DNA of 64,000 nucleotides from assembly GCA_033220425.1 (NCBI GenBank), contig CM065653.1, positions 2,728,001 to 2,792,000 of the forward strand, in the 5' to 3' direction. A model generated the notes under the pieces. It searched no databases. It saw nothing but the letters and a program-made list of their open reading frames with translations, and was not told the DNA's origin. Below are positions 1 through 11,655 of this stretch, piece by piece (within the stretch, counting starts at the first letter, position 1; the number at the start of each line of letters is the position of its first letter). This DNA is from Lepraria neglecta. Lineage: Eukaryota > Ascomycota > Lecanoromycetes > Lecanorales > Stereocaulaceae. The position numbers and the translations under genes are program-made.

Positions 1-2124
1 GCATTCTTGATTTTGATCGATGCATTGCTTATTTTGGCCACATTGGTTACCATATTTCTGTGGAAGAGGCGGAAGGGCAACCAGAAGCGAAGACATCGAG
101 TGAAACGTGTAGGAAGCGTTCTTCCTTTTTCAAGTAGGAATTCTCGGAGCAAACACTATCATAATATCAGTGACGAAGATGTTCATCTCGAATCGAGGAT
201 CTCTGGTCCCAGAAGGGCAAACAATGGGTTCCTATCAGCCATGGACAACGATTGCGCCTTTGAAGACGACACGAGCGACGTTGAGTATGACGAAAAAGCA
301 GACCCTGATATCCTACAGTTCGTTCAGTCATTGTCCCGATGCACAGTCGCCACAACCTTCGGCCTCTCGTTCGAGTTCGAGAATCTCATGTTTCAGCCAA
401 AGAAATGCAGCAAGCCTATTCTATCGGGTGTGACTGGGGAGATAAAAAGTGGAACTCTATGGGGCGTTATGGGTGCCTCCGGAGCTGGGAAGTCGACATT
501 CATCAATGTCCTAATGGGTTCGCAATCACATACCTATGGTATCACAAAAGTCACCGGGAGTCCTGGGGCGATCTCTAAGTACAAGAAGATCATCGGCTAC
601 GTTCCCCAGGACGACGTTGTTCTACCTGAGTTGACTGTCTGAGAAAACATTTTGCACTCGGCTCGCATTCGGCTCCCATCAGACTGGAAAGAAGACCAGA
701 TTCAGTCGCACGTAGACATCTTACTCAAATGTCTCGACCTCTTCCACGTAAAGGACTCTTTGGTTGGCAGCACAGCAGCTCCAGTTGTGTCTGGTGGCGA
801 AAGGAAGCGCGTCAGCATCGGGATAGAGCTGGCCGCTGCTCCCATGGCTCTCTTTCTTGACGAGCCAACTTCCGGCCTTGATTCCACCTCTGCATCGTCA
901 ATCATCATGATCTTGAAAGCGCTGTCCCGTCTTGGAATCACTGTTGTGACAATCATCCATCAACCACGACATGAGATATTCGAGGCACTTGACAGCATAT
1001 TACTCTTAGGTAAAGGACAGGCCCTCTATTCGGGCAGTCAGGAAGACGTACAGCCCTACTTCGAACAATGCGGTTTCACCTTCCCGAAATATCATGGCAA
1101 CCGTGCTGACGTTATCATGGACATCATCGCTGGCCACGGCTCAATTTACAAGACGTCAGGAGAAACGAGCGTTTCATCCTTGACGGAGTACTGGAATAAT
1201 CGACAAGCCAACCTGAAGAAGGTCCAGTCATCTCCGGTAGAGGCAGCTGCCTTACATAAGACAGTCCAGATGCGTGGAGCGCCATGGCATCGTCAAATGT
1301 ACTTCTGCCTCTGCCGCTCCCTCCTACAGCAATACCACCGCAAATCCAGCTTCTACTTCGAAATCAGTGTCGCTGCTCTTACAGGTCTACTGATTGGTCT
1401 GGCGGAGGTGAGCGAGGACGGCATCAACTTCCGAGGAATATTCCAGCACCCGTACGAACTCCTATCTTCATCTACCGACTTTGCATCAATCCCTGAGATG
1501 TCACTCCTAGTAGGACTAAGCGTCGGCCTCACAGCCTCATCACCCGGCGTCAAAATCTTCGGCGGAGAAAAACTAATCTACCTCCGCGAAGCCTCATCCG
1601 GCCACAACCGCTTCGCCTACTACATCGGCAAAGTCCTCTCCACCTTCCCGCGCATGCTCCTCGCAAACTTCCACTTCACGGTCTTCTTCATCCTGCTCGC
1701 CACCCCCAAAATCTCTTGGGGTGCAGCTTTCATTGCCAATTTGCTTTACTTCTACTGCATCTACGGCCTCGCATCTTACGTATCCATGATTACACGAAGG
1801 GAAGACGGGCCGCTCATAGCAACCATGGCCAGCTTAGTTGTAGGCATTATCAGTGGCGTGAGCCCTACTTTAAGGGTCGTGACGGGCTGGCATGTGGTAT
1901 AGCTTTGGAGATCGTCGCCTGGGACATGGCTGGCTGAGGGGTATTTTACGGAGAATGTGGTGCCGTATGGGTATCTTTATCAGATTGATCTGGCGGCTGA
2001 AAGCACGGGATATAGTTTGGGTAAGTTTGGGTTGGATTGTATTATGTTGTTTGCGCTTGGATCTTTATATCGTATTTTGGCTTTTGTTGGATTGAGGTTA
2101 TTTAATTGGAAGGGGACAAGATGA
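1..2124 (+). pseudogene. ABCG (white/PDR-like) ABC transporter, 5'-truncated by window edge, two in-frame stops
   Basis: The reading frame is open at the left edge and starts inside a hydrophobic segment (LLILATLVTIFLW). An ABC domain follows: Walker A GASGAGKST near 470-500, signature VSGGERKR near 785-815, Walker B LFLDEPTSGLD near 850-885 and the switch histidine IIHQPR near 955. A C-terminal membrane domain follows. The nucleotide-binding domain precedes the membrane domain, which is ABCG order, so this is a membrane efflux or lipid transporter of unknown substrate. One frame runs through to the stop at 2122-2124 and stays coding-like throughout, ending in a final hydrophobic helix and NWKGTR. 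It is broken by TGA at 640-642 (family position usually Arg, CGA) and TAG at 1900-1902 (likely Trp, TGG). Both are single transitions and no intron removes them. It is most likely a recent pseudogene or null allele, less likely sequence error. Family call is firm. Confidence 0.88.
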
Positions 2125-3390
2125 TGGGGCCGGGTTTGGTAGTAGTTGCGTTTATTCAAGGATACCCATGGATTTGATGTAGCGCATGAGCTTTTGCCAG
2201 TCTTTTATGCCGTGTATTTCTATGTATGATACTATCCTGCATTGTGTTTTGTAAGCAGGTATGTCCTTGATATCATGTATTTCTATGCATAATAACAGCC
2301 AGCAGGGCGTTTTGCAATCACAAGTCTTTGGATATCTGGCGGTCTTGACAGAAACTTTCTTTGAGAGAACAGCTATGTAAGTTAGACACATATGGGCTCT
2401 GGTTATCTCCTGATCGTGTAGCCATGCTTCAGCAAAGATCGACATGCACCAAGCTTCAAGGCTTTGTCTATCGAACCATGCAACTCGCCGCATTATCCTT
2501 GTCATGTACATGTTCAACTCTCCATATCGTCAAGACTCAGATTAAGAGAGGGAAGAAAAGAAGAAAGTTCGTCGAAGTCGTTACTGGTATGGATTTATTG
2601 TTTTGTGTATTGTCCATAACTCATGGTATAGTAAGTAGGATGCATATGAGGAGGCAACGGAAGTCCACGCACCAAACTCAATCTTGTCTTGCGCTTTGAT
2701 TCAGAATGATATACGAAATGGCGCATAGCATGCGTTACCGGTGGTGCCGGTACAGTTGTTCATATCACTAATTCGGTCGTTAGAAACCTCAATCACAAAG
2801 GGCGGAGACCTGACTGCAAACAATAACTCACATGGTAAGGACGCAGTTCTCGCACCTTCATAAATCCTCCTCAAGGAATCATGCTTCCCGATCTTTCTCC
2901 AAATCCCACTTTCATCTGGGATCCACCTCCCTCCGTACACAGACACGCCTGCCTTCAAAAAGAAAAAAAAAACTGTAAAGTACCATGGAAATCGAGCCAC
3001 GAGTCAAGGCCTCCAAGAAGCCGACATCAGAACCGGCCGTCACAAGAAGAAACCCTTAATCTACCGCATTTGCCAAAAGTGTTCTGCCAATCCTTAATCC
3101 TCAACTTACGTTGTTCGACTCCGGGGAAGGAGAGCAACCACGTAAGCTCGGAAAAAGGACAGCGCCCGAAATGATGTACACTATTATGTAAAGGTCGCTT
3201 CTGGGTACATTTATCGGTCATTTTTATCTCGCCGGTGTTACAGGGTCTCCTGCTATTCTACGTCTTCGAATCATCAACTCTTCGTATCGGTAGCGTCTTG
3301 GGCGTCAGATCCATATCAGAATTATCGACTACGGATGCTAGTAGCATCTCGGGCGAATCAAGGAACGGACCAAATACGTCGAAATCGAAA
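2125..3390. other. Intergenic stretch, no supported gene
   Basis: Several short open frames occur on both strands, but none shows a recognisable motif, splice structure or coding-like composition. I see nothing else supportable here. The region lies between the 3' ends of two convergent genes. Confidence 0.5.
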
Positions 3391-4870
3391 TTAGCCATGT
3401 CGTAGACGTCGGTGTCGTACGTAATTGTCCTTTCTTGCAAATCCGGTCTTTGCGTATTCGCATTCGGCGGATGTACAGAAATATTTTTTACCTCTCCCGA
3501 TGCTCCCGTGGCAGCTCGAAACGTGACGTTTGAGATCTTGAACTCGATAAAAGCCACTAGAAGTGCATTCAGGTACTTGGCATTTGTGGTGCCTTCGATG
3601 AGTATTGACATGTTTGCTAGAGACAATATCAGCCTTACATGCCTCATTGCTCAGAGCCAGGGCCGAATTTCAAGTGAGAGTGGCTTTCATGAGACTCACT
3701 TGAGCTCGCAGGGACGCAAGTAGGTCTTATCGCATGTTGGACATCGTAAAGGGATACTCGTTCTTGGTGAAGAAATTCTTCTAGAGTCCTCGATGTGATC
3801 TCCAGGGCTTCGGCTTGACGGGTTTGGATAGCCAGCTTTAGGACTCGCAGGGATATCTCTATCGTCATCATCCTCGAATTGAAATGTAGAGCTATTGTAG
3901 CATTTTCCAATGCTCGAACTTGGTAAGCTCTGGAAAGGATGTGTTGAGTCAGTAGTGCAGTTTTGGTGGTCACCAAGCTCCAGATTTCCAGCGTAGAAAG
4001 CTCCATTAGGGGAGAAAGCCCCATTATTGACCTCGCTAGCATTGTATAGACCGGGTAATAGCGCGAAGTCTCGTTGTCCTGCTGGTGAGAGTGTGGTTCC
4101 GCTGCAATCTCTGGAGCTCGTATTTGATGTATTTGGAGTGCATGGCCAATAGTCTCCATCGAATATGTCATTGTCGGACCTGTGTTGCGAAGGTATACTC
4201 TGTGATCCAAGGTTGTGAACAGAGCTTACAGTCTCAAATGGTGAAGAATAATTGGAAACACTACTCGCCACCTCTGAGCTCACTTGAAATTGAAAAGAAG
4301 ATGGATTCTGCTGCTCTGTACGCTGGGTAAAAGACGGTTGTGTCCCTGATGATTTGCCAATTTCAGAGGAGACCGCCAATGCTGACGCTGTTAAAGGTGC
4401 TTGTGTTCCCGAGGAGTATTCGTGCTCCCAAAAATAAGATGGGATTGACGCGGGCAAAGACGGTTCGAACGCCGAGGAGTTGTCGATGTGTGGATAGTGT
4501 GGAGCCTCTGAATTAAAGAAAGTCTGTGCGTGATCTCCAGGAAATGAAAGTTCGGGGTCTACTTCCCAGCTCTTGGTAGGTAGACTGTCTCCGCTTTCCC
4601 TTCCCGGTTCTTCGTCAAAATACTAATGTACGTCAGTTATGCTGCCATGTAAAGACGCAGGGATTCTGCTGGACGGTCCTACCGGTATGTAATCTGCGTT
4701 CAAATTCTGAGATTCCGAAGGAGTGGAGGATCCAGTCGAAGCAGGAAACGTTTGATGGCGAAAAGAAGCTGGAGCCGATAGCTCTAATGTAAGATCTCGA
4801 GGATCTACATAGAGTTGAGAATGTCCCCGGTTGTGAGAGTCAGGGATAATAGTGCCATTGGTTCCTCCGA
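3391..4870 (-). CDS. C2H2 zinc-finger protein (three fingers), 5' end unresolved
   Basis: Predicted exons on the minus strand are about 4870-4683, 4622-3700 and 3616-3391, with introns 4682-4623 (60 nt) and 3699-3617 (83 nt). The long N-terminal part is Ser/Pro/Asn-rich and low complexity. The C-terminus holds three C2H2 fingers: CPTCDKTYLRPCELNKH crosses the second intron, then CQVPEC...RHVSSCH, then CTSAEC...RHRRLRH. The frame stops just after the third finger (TAA at 3391-3393). This layout is typical of fungal C2H2 transcription-factor-like proteins, so nuclear DNA binding is inferred. No ATG lies in frame upstream: an in-frame stop comes shortly before the coding-like segment LYVDPRDLTLELS, so a first exon across another intron is likely. 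Targets are unknown. The finger exon is much surer than the start. Confidence 0.72.
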
Positions 4871-6482
4871 GGATTGCTGAACGCGGAGACTACGTCCCCG
4901 CGGCAAACGAGGTTTTTTGATATTATGAAAGGGAAATGGGGACAACAAACGACGGGAATTAGTGACCAATTGCCTGACGCTCGCTGGTAAACCCCTCCCC
5001 TCCGGACACCAGAGTAATCTGGCGCGCCGGGGGAGGTGAACTTGTGTTCTTCCGACTAAACCCCCAACAATGTTGCGCGATGAACGATTTTGCAAAGAAA
5101 AAGAAGTTTGAGAAGGAAAGGCTGCGATGCAGCAGATACTAGCCGCTTTATTCTGCAGTCTAGAAGGGAGGCCTCAGCGGGGCAGCCGCCAAGCCGTAGG
5201 CTTCCCAGCAGAGCCCCTAGGCTCGAAAGGGAGTATCTTGTGTCGGGCCTCTGTTTCCGAATGGGGCAGGTATTGACGTGCCAAGAGATGACTTTGCAGT
5301 AGTCAAACCCTTGAATATGTAGGTAACAGCTAACGGTGCGCAGCCAATCTCTGGACATCTTATGATTTCCTATCGCAACGTGCTCATTCCAGTTCAAGAC
5401 TAGAGCGGGCGTGAGCAACACATTCACGTGGCGTGGAAAGGTATTTGAGAAAGCAGAGCTATCAAATACTGAACCGGGATGCTCATGAAATGTTTGAGCT
5501 GAAATTGCATGTTCATGTCAATGTTCTTTTTACAAGACATTCAACCGCAGTGCACATACCGTAAGAAGAACTTAATACACACTGCGCTTGTTCCGCAAGA
5601 AGTCATTCTTTTCTGTTAAATTTGATAGCCCTCAGAGAGGGTGGAGGGCCTCAGACCAGGGCGGGGCTGCCGACCCAATGGCCCCACCGAATTGGAGGCC
5701 TCTTCGATACACGGACAACAGTAGCATGCCCTGCTCCAGCAAAATCACTGGGTGGTGGGTGCCTCTGTCTGGCCTCACCCTAGTCCATTCTGCGGAAGAC
5801 CAGTCAGCACCACCTATTTAATATAGCCAATTTCACTCTCTCTTTGGGACAACATACTATTGAAGTGGCAACTTGGTAAAACAGATTTTCACTGCCTGGC
5901 CGACAACATGCCTTCTTCCGATATATCGTATGGTTCTTCCAGATATCTAGTCTATTTCAATGTAATAACCATGAGACGTAGGAAATCGATACCCAGGCTT
6001 ATTGATGCAAACCTCACTCGTCACAACGATAGCCTAAGGGTCCCAGACGAAGCCCCAGGAAAGCAAACGATGAAGCGTTTTCGAGAGGAAGAAGATCCAT
6101 ACCGCTGCTTTCTTGTCAACCGAGACTCCCCGCATCAACGAGAAGAGCAGTCGCGCCCGAAGGAGCGGCTCTAAAAGAGATAATGACAAGGAGCCAAGGG
6201 CATGGCTATTGAGAGACTACTTCGGGTGAATCTGTCTTTTGCTCTTCTCGCCGTAATTCCGTAGAGAGCATGTTTCATCAGTCAGGGGCGAAGAAAAGGC
6301 TTCGACGAGCATAGGTGCTCCTGAACTGAGGAGACTGTGATACTGGAGGCTTAGCTAGATGTGGACTTCATGCTATCTTACCATCGCCTCTTTTCCATAT
6401 CTGTCTCCTGCCCCCACTCGCTACAGTGGGACTGTGGGTTAGTGTGTCTCATGATCAGGTTCTGTTTCAGCCATACGCCATG
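4871..6482. other. Intergenic stretch, no supported gene
   Basis: GC-rich patches near 5150-5240 and 5640-5830 give overlapping open frames on both strands, and a 104-codon frame lies at 5860-6174. None has a recognisable domain or convincing exon structure, so I list no gene. The first exon of the zinc-finger gene may lie near 4870-5100. Confidence 0.4.
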
Positions 6483-6620
6483 ACCATGGGCCATAGCGAG
6501 AGATCCGTGCTCCCTGAGAGCACTATTGGTATGAGCATCCCACCAGCAGTTACCATGGGCCATAGCGAGAGATCCGTGCTCCCTGAGAGCACTATTGGTA
6601 TGAGCATCCCACCAGCAGTT
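6483..6620. repeat. Perfect 69-bp tandem duplication, two copies
   Basis: Copies at 6483-6551 and 6552-6620 appear identical, each starting ACCATGGGCCATAGCGAG and ending CCACCAGCAGTT. The unit length is a multiple of three, so a plus-strand open frame (about 6426-6692) runs through both copies as two 23-residue repeats. No homology is recognised for that frame, so I do not call it a gene. Identity of the copies points to a recent duplication. Confidence 0.9.
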
Positions 6621-6905
6621 GGCTCTTCAGTCGAATTCATCTCCTTCAGAGCCATAGCAGTTCTTTCCCGCCCACCCGCACCTTATACATAGCCTATATA
6701 TAGCCTATCTACACTCCAGGTCTATGCCGCCTAGGCATGGGAGTTTTCTAGCGCTGGGGCACCTGTTGTGGCCTTTCTAGGCTTGCTAGCCCTGGCGTTG
6801 GACCGCCCAAGCATCTATTTACATATCCACTTGTGCCGGTGTAGATAGCTTCAGGAGTGAGAACACTAATCTTGATTTTCCATAGCTTCTGTCTGACTAG
6901 GCTGT

Positions 6906-9198
6906 TCATACAGGCATAGGTATAACTTCGCACTGAAATTCAACCTTCACCTCCTCAATCTTAGAAAGATCCCAAGTCACCGCAGTCTCTTCATTAAAGG
7001 TGACTGACCCCTGACAAAACAGCGCCTGCTTGATAAAGACATTCTTGGGATCCACCCACTGGCCACCCATACCCTCTTTGTGCAAGACTTGAGGCGGCAG
7101 GTAGTACTGAACATGGTCGCCATTTCGATTTCTGTCTTGGAATTGAGGGCCTAGTTGAACCCTGTAGGCTATGGACTCTTCGGGTGGGTTGACTCCTGGC
7201 TTCAAGACTAAGTGTTTGAATTCCGCGCTGGCATTGCTTGCTTTTATTGGAACATATTTCAAAGGGGCGAAAATTATCTATACCTTAGTTGTGCAATACG
7301 GACTCGCTGCCTGTTGATGGTTCTCTTGAGGTCTAGGGGTATACTGAAGGGAATCCGGCGATCGGTTTGCGGCAGTGACATCCAGGACTCAGGGAAGACT
7401 TGACCAGCGTTGGTAGACTTGCTAACGCGAATATCCCCAGGGAAAGTAGCAATTCGGCCTTCTGCAAGGTTCATCCTGTTCTTCAGCTTCTTGTCCAACT
7501 CCACCTTCGCTTCTTCGAATTTGTCAACATCCATGTCCGCCCGCAGGGGATGCTCTCCTCCAGTGCCGAATTCCCAGAGGTATTTTCTGGTGTTCGTCGA
7601 GTAGACCAGACTAAGGAGGCAGTTGTGAAACATGACGAATAAAGAATGATGCAGGCTGGTGAGCTGTTCTTGGGCGCTGAAACAAATGCCTTCGCGGGCA
7701 AAAACCAGATCAGATGGCTGCGAGAACTGCTTACTCGGACTTTGGAGCTCGTCATTGCGATCCTCGCGAGCCTTGGACTCGGCGAGCTGGCGGTAGTAGA
7801 GTTGTGTTGTATCTTGAGCGATTCGGGCAGCGGTTAGTACGGTCTGCTCGCGGATGACCTGGGCTTTTAAAGCAAGATGGTAGTCGCCTAGACTTCGATT
7901 TCTTCTCCTTCCTCCAGAGACTCTTTGATCTACTATGGTTATTTGCCGGTTCGGACACTTGTGATAATTCATTTACCCCAGCGAATACGTGGTCGCTCTC
8001 TCTGTATATCGAGTTCCCTCCAATCGGCCATCATGCCCAAGAAGTCAATTGTACCTGTCACACCTTGAGGGAGAGCTAGCAAGATGTTAGCCTTTGGCAT
8101 CTAGAAAGAAGATGTTCAATTCGTACCCTGAGCCGGATGTTCTTCGCATTTGATTGCAGCGCTTTAGTGGTCTCCTGGCGGACGTTGTCGGTGCCTCCGA
8201 AGTAAGTATGATCCAGGAAAGGAACTTGCACGATGAACGACCCCTGCCCTTGGTACGCAGACATAAGCTTTGGTGCTATATTTGCAATCGCCTTAGCTAT
8301 TTTCTTGAAGGCTTCCCATATCTTTTCCATGGTCGCTGCCGCTTTGTAGGTCTGAAAGTGATCAGTCGGTGTCATACTCTGATCGATTCGCGTACCTTGT
8401 TGATGACTTCTAAGGCATTTGCAGTGGTCAGAGGTGCGGCAGCCCCGCAAGCTGTTCAACATTTGTTAGTAAATGACGATTGAGGAGTCGCTTGCAAGGA
8501 GCCACTTACTCGCCACCGCTATGACAACTCCAACCAAGAGCTCGCCACCAGCTTTGATGCATGTCATGATCAATTCATCATACTACATATTAATGGTCAG
8601 AAGTGCCTTAGGCGAATTTACCTTTTTGTCTTCAAACTTGTCGAGCCCTTTCTGGAATCTATAGTTGCAGTCCTCGGTCTCTTTCACGTATCTCTGTTTG
8701 AATAGCTGAGCCATGAAAGTATCAATACGTTCATGGATTGAATCACCTTCATGTCTTCACCCTTCGAATACAAGTCTGCGATTGCCTTACTTGCATTACT
8801 CTCATTTTCCTCATTAGCAATGAAACCATTCATGCTCTTTCCCATCTGCTCGAAGACAGTGCCCATGAAACTTTTCAGCTCTTGATCTTCCTCGTTCTTC
8901 GTGGCCAGTGTTTGCGTCTTCTCGAACAATTTAGATGCTCGGTCTACACGGTTTTTCAGATCTGAATATAGGTCGATGGCTCTTATAGAAATGGTGCGTT
9001 AAGTGGTGCCATCGCCTCTGGCCTCGTGTAATCTGAGGTCGTGGTAGGCTCTATTCTCGTTTGGCCGGTCACCGTCGGCGAATCTTCCTCAGTATCGAGT
9101 GGACATTCGCTAGATCTTAGATTCGGCCGAGTTGGCTTCGTTGACTGGAGCTGAGGCTCTTTGTCTTGCTTCATACGGTGATGACGGGATAGACCCAA
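6906..9198 (-). CDS. Multi-exon gene for a helix-rich protein with a hydrophobic segment; function not recognised
   Basis: Coding-like segments join through plausible GT-AG introns on the minus strand. About 9198-8983 is a hydrophilic N-terminus whose first junctions are unclear. About 8970-8754 is a charged helical segment (GKSMNGFIANEENESNASK). About 8705-8600 and 8585-8500 lead to a hydrophobic stretch, ELLVGVVIAVA. About 8455-8115 follows (MEKIWEAFKKIAKAIANIA). Then come a long helical exon (about 7950-7275) and a last exon ending at 6906. The last exon (GVNPPEESIAYRVQLGPQF...EEVKVEFQCEVIP) looks beta-rich. A long amphipathic helical region around one hydrophobic hairpin-like segment recalls alpha-helical membrane-inserting proteins in general shape only. 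I cannot assign a family. Exon ends are approximate, and internal frameshifts cannot be excluded. Confidence 0.5.
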
Positions 9199-9479
9199 TG
9201 GGTCGAGAGGGTAATGGATCTAGTTCTGGTCTGATGTTGATTGTGAGTGATAACGTAGGGTATTTCATTTTCGTCTTTGATGGAGTCTTGTTCTTGGGAT
9301 CCTGGATCTCTATATGGGAAATCTTTCGCGGTGGTAGAGCTGGATCTGATCTGAGGCAAGGCGGTGAAGTAGGCGCTGTATGTTTGGTGGTTAATAGCTA
9401 TTATATGGTGCTCCACCTTCGATCCAGTGTGGCTTTGGAGGTAGTAGATGTTTTTCAAACCTCGCCGTTCGTAATGGTA

Positions 9480-11502
9480 TCCCATCCCCTGGCAAGGCGT
9501 AAGTCTTGGCATTTTTACCCCACCAAAAATCGCGTTTTCGCAGTCTACATAAAACAGTAGAAATCGACTTTTTGCTACTTACCAGCCACTGTACCTCATA
9601 AACGCGTGTCTGATAATATAGATCACGTGCCAATTGACCCGAAGCCTTCGAAAATACCTAAGAAGAAGCCACCCCCGCCAGGACCAGCTCCGCAACACGT
9701 ACCATTGTTAATAAATAACCCGCTTCTTGACGGGTATGGCGAATTACCTCCTGGTACAAAGGCAGATGATCCTTGCGCTATCTTTTCTCTATTCTTTAGC
9801 GATTAAACCCTCTCCGAAATCAGGGATAATACGAATTAATATACTAAACTTTACCCATCTGCGCCAAATATCCAATTTGCTTGTAAATAGACGTCTGTTA
9901 CTATGAAGGAGCTAAAAGTATATATCGGAGCGTATATCTGGATAGGAGTATATGCAGAAACTGCGATAGAAGACTTCTGGAATATAGACCCTCAGAAAGG
10001 GCCTATACATAAGCTACTTCGAGAGGCTATCCCCCTAAAAAGATGGCAGCAAATTGACAGATTTCTTTATATCTCCAAGCCCTAATTACCGCAAGAAACC
10101 CAGCGAGAATCACTATTTCAGAAGCTAGAGCCTCTAAATAAGCAGCTACATCAACGATTTAAGCAATACTAGAAGGCAGGTACGTATCTTGCGGTTGATA
10201 AGAAGATCCAGCGATTTATAGGCCGTTCTAAAGAAATTATTAATATCCCTTCTAAGCCAATACCTGAAGGCTTTAAGATTTGGGTCCTTACTAATACTAG
10301 ATATATTCTCGACTGGCTATATTATACGAAAGGAGATAGTCAGGGACCGGTTAATCTAGATAACTTCTAGACTAAAGATCTCGGGTTTTCAAAGACGCAA
10401 GCAGTTGTATTAGATCTAGTAACCCAATTCGGTATCGCAGGCGATCTACAGCATATTATCTGGCTAGATAACCTCTTTACGTCAGCTCGCCTACTTCGCC
10501 AACTAAAAAAGGAAGGGTTCGGAGCTACTAGTACTATTCGAACTGCTAAAACAGTAAGGGAAACTATCGAAGAAACAGTTAGTTCAAAGTAATAAAGGAA
10601 GGCTATTAACAAGGAGCCAAACTATGGCTTAGATCCGTTACTCAGCTCGCTTAAACTGGACTATAATCTTCAGCTAGAATAGGGCGAACTATACCTTGCT
10701 AGCGATAGCGAGGTACTACAGGCGGCTTGGAAGGATCAAAATATAGTACTCTTTATAAGTACTATTTCAACTGGCCTAGAGAAGGTATTACGAATTCGTC
10801 GCAGGCCTCCGAAAATAGCTATAAATATAAAGAGCTCAAGGAAGGTCTTTAGAGATAACGCTACGAAAGTATTACTTATACCTATATTTATTGATAACTA
10901 TAATCATTATATAGGAGGCGTTGACCAAGCAGATTAGCTAGGTTCCTATTATAATACGCAAAAGAAGCATTTAAAGACCTGGAAACCTCTCTGGTATTTC
11001 CTACTAGATATAGTAATTACGAATACGTATAAGATACATTACAGCTGCTCCAGGAGGACTACATATATATACTATAGCCATAAAGACTTCCGCATCAAGC
11101 TAGCTACCGATTTATTCAGTTATTCTGAACGTGTTTCTAAAGGACGCCCTCCGCCTATATATAAGCCTCTTATATATTACGTCCTACCTGATCAGGCCAG
11201 CGAACATCAATATACTACTTTGGGGAGCAAAGCGAGGACCTATATCGTATGTTTAACGGCTGGGAGACATCCTCTACCTACTACGATGAAGCGGAAGGCG
11301 TTGGGGGATCTTTCAGTCAACGTTGGGAGGCCTCGTGAGCTAGCTAAGAAGCGGAAAGTGAGCATGAAGAGAACCACTTATGGCTGTATACTATGTAATA
11401 TATATATATGCAAAAATGGGACCTGCTGGGGGGAGCATATTGAAGCAATACGATAATTTCGGTTAATGCCAAGACTTACGCCGAATTTGCCAGGGGATGG
11501 GA
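9480..11502 (+). mobile_element. piggyBac-family DNA transposon relic with terminal inverted repeats
   Basis: The left end (9480-9513) begins TCCCATCCCCTGGCAA and continues GGCGTAAGTCTTGGCAT. The right end (11465-11502) is its inverted copy with about four extra bases after CTGGCAA. The element is flanked on each side by TA (9478-9479 and 11503-11504), a possible 2-bp target duplication. The interior carries a broken transposase on the plus strand. Length is about 2.0 kb. The interior is AT-enriched, consistent with RIP. Confidence 0.82.
9606..11456 (+). pseudogene. piggyBac-type (DDE_Tnp_1_7-like) transposase, multiple stops
   Basis: One frame can be followed across the element with about ten in-frame stops. 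Recognisable blocks are a proline-rich N-terminus, LYISKP, VDKKIQRFIGRS, IIWLDNLFTS and NHYIGGVDQAD, then a basic C-terminal tail. These match the catalytic region of piggyBac-derived transposases, where Asp residues in DKK, LDN and DQAD-like motifs are expected. Most stops are TAG or TAA where CAG, CAA or TGG would restore sense, the direction of change made by RIP. The frame is kept, so decay is mainly by point mutation. The C-terminal cysteines (CILCNIYICKNGTCW) resemble the zinc-binding tail of the family. It is inactive. Confidence 0.82.
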
Positions 11503-11655
11503 TAAGGGAATCATAGGGTTTCTTCTGGAAATTATTGATTCTGCCTTCATTGGGCGCGTTGGTAGATCGTGAGATAGGAGCTTATTATGGTTCTGGAGAT
11601 CTAAATACATACTGTTAGCTTTATCGTGCGGCAAGTACAAGAAAACAAGGAAGAG

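Noticed and set aside
2152-2517. 121-codon minus-strand open frame with a repeated IEIH.IKD peptide
   Set aside because: The internal similarity comes from short duplicated DNA (TGTATTTCTATG). There is no domain, no good start context, and it sits in an intergenic gap.
5056-5427. 123-codon minus-strand open frame
   Set aside because: Overlaps other open frames in a GC-rich patch. Composition and motifs do not look like a real protein. It may overlap an unseen first exon of the zinc-finger gene.
6703-6850. Short inverted repeat CTATCTACAC ... GTGTAGATAG suggesting a tiny MITE
   Set aside because: Only about 10 bp per arm, with no target duplication and no second copy in the window.
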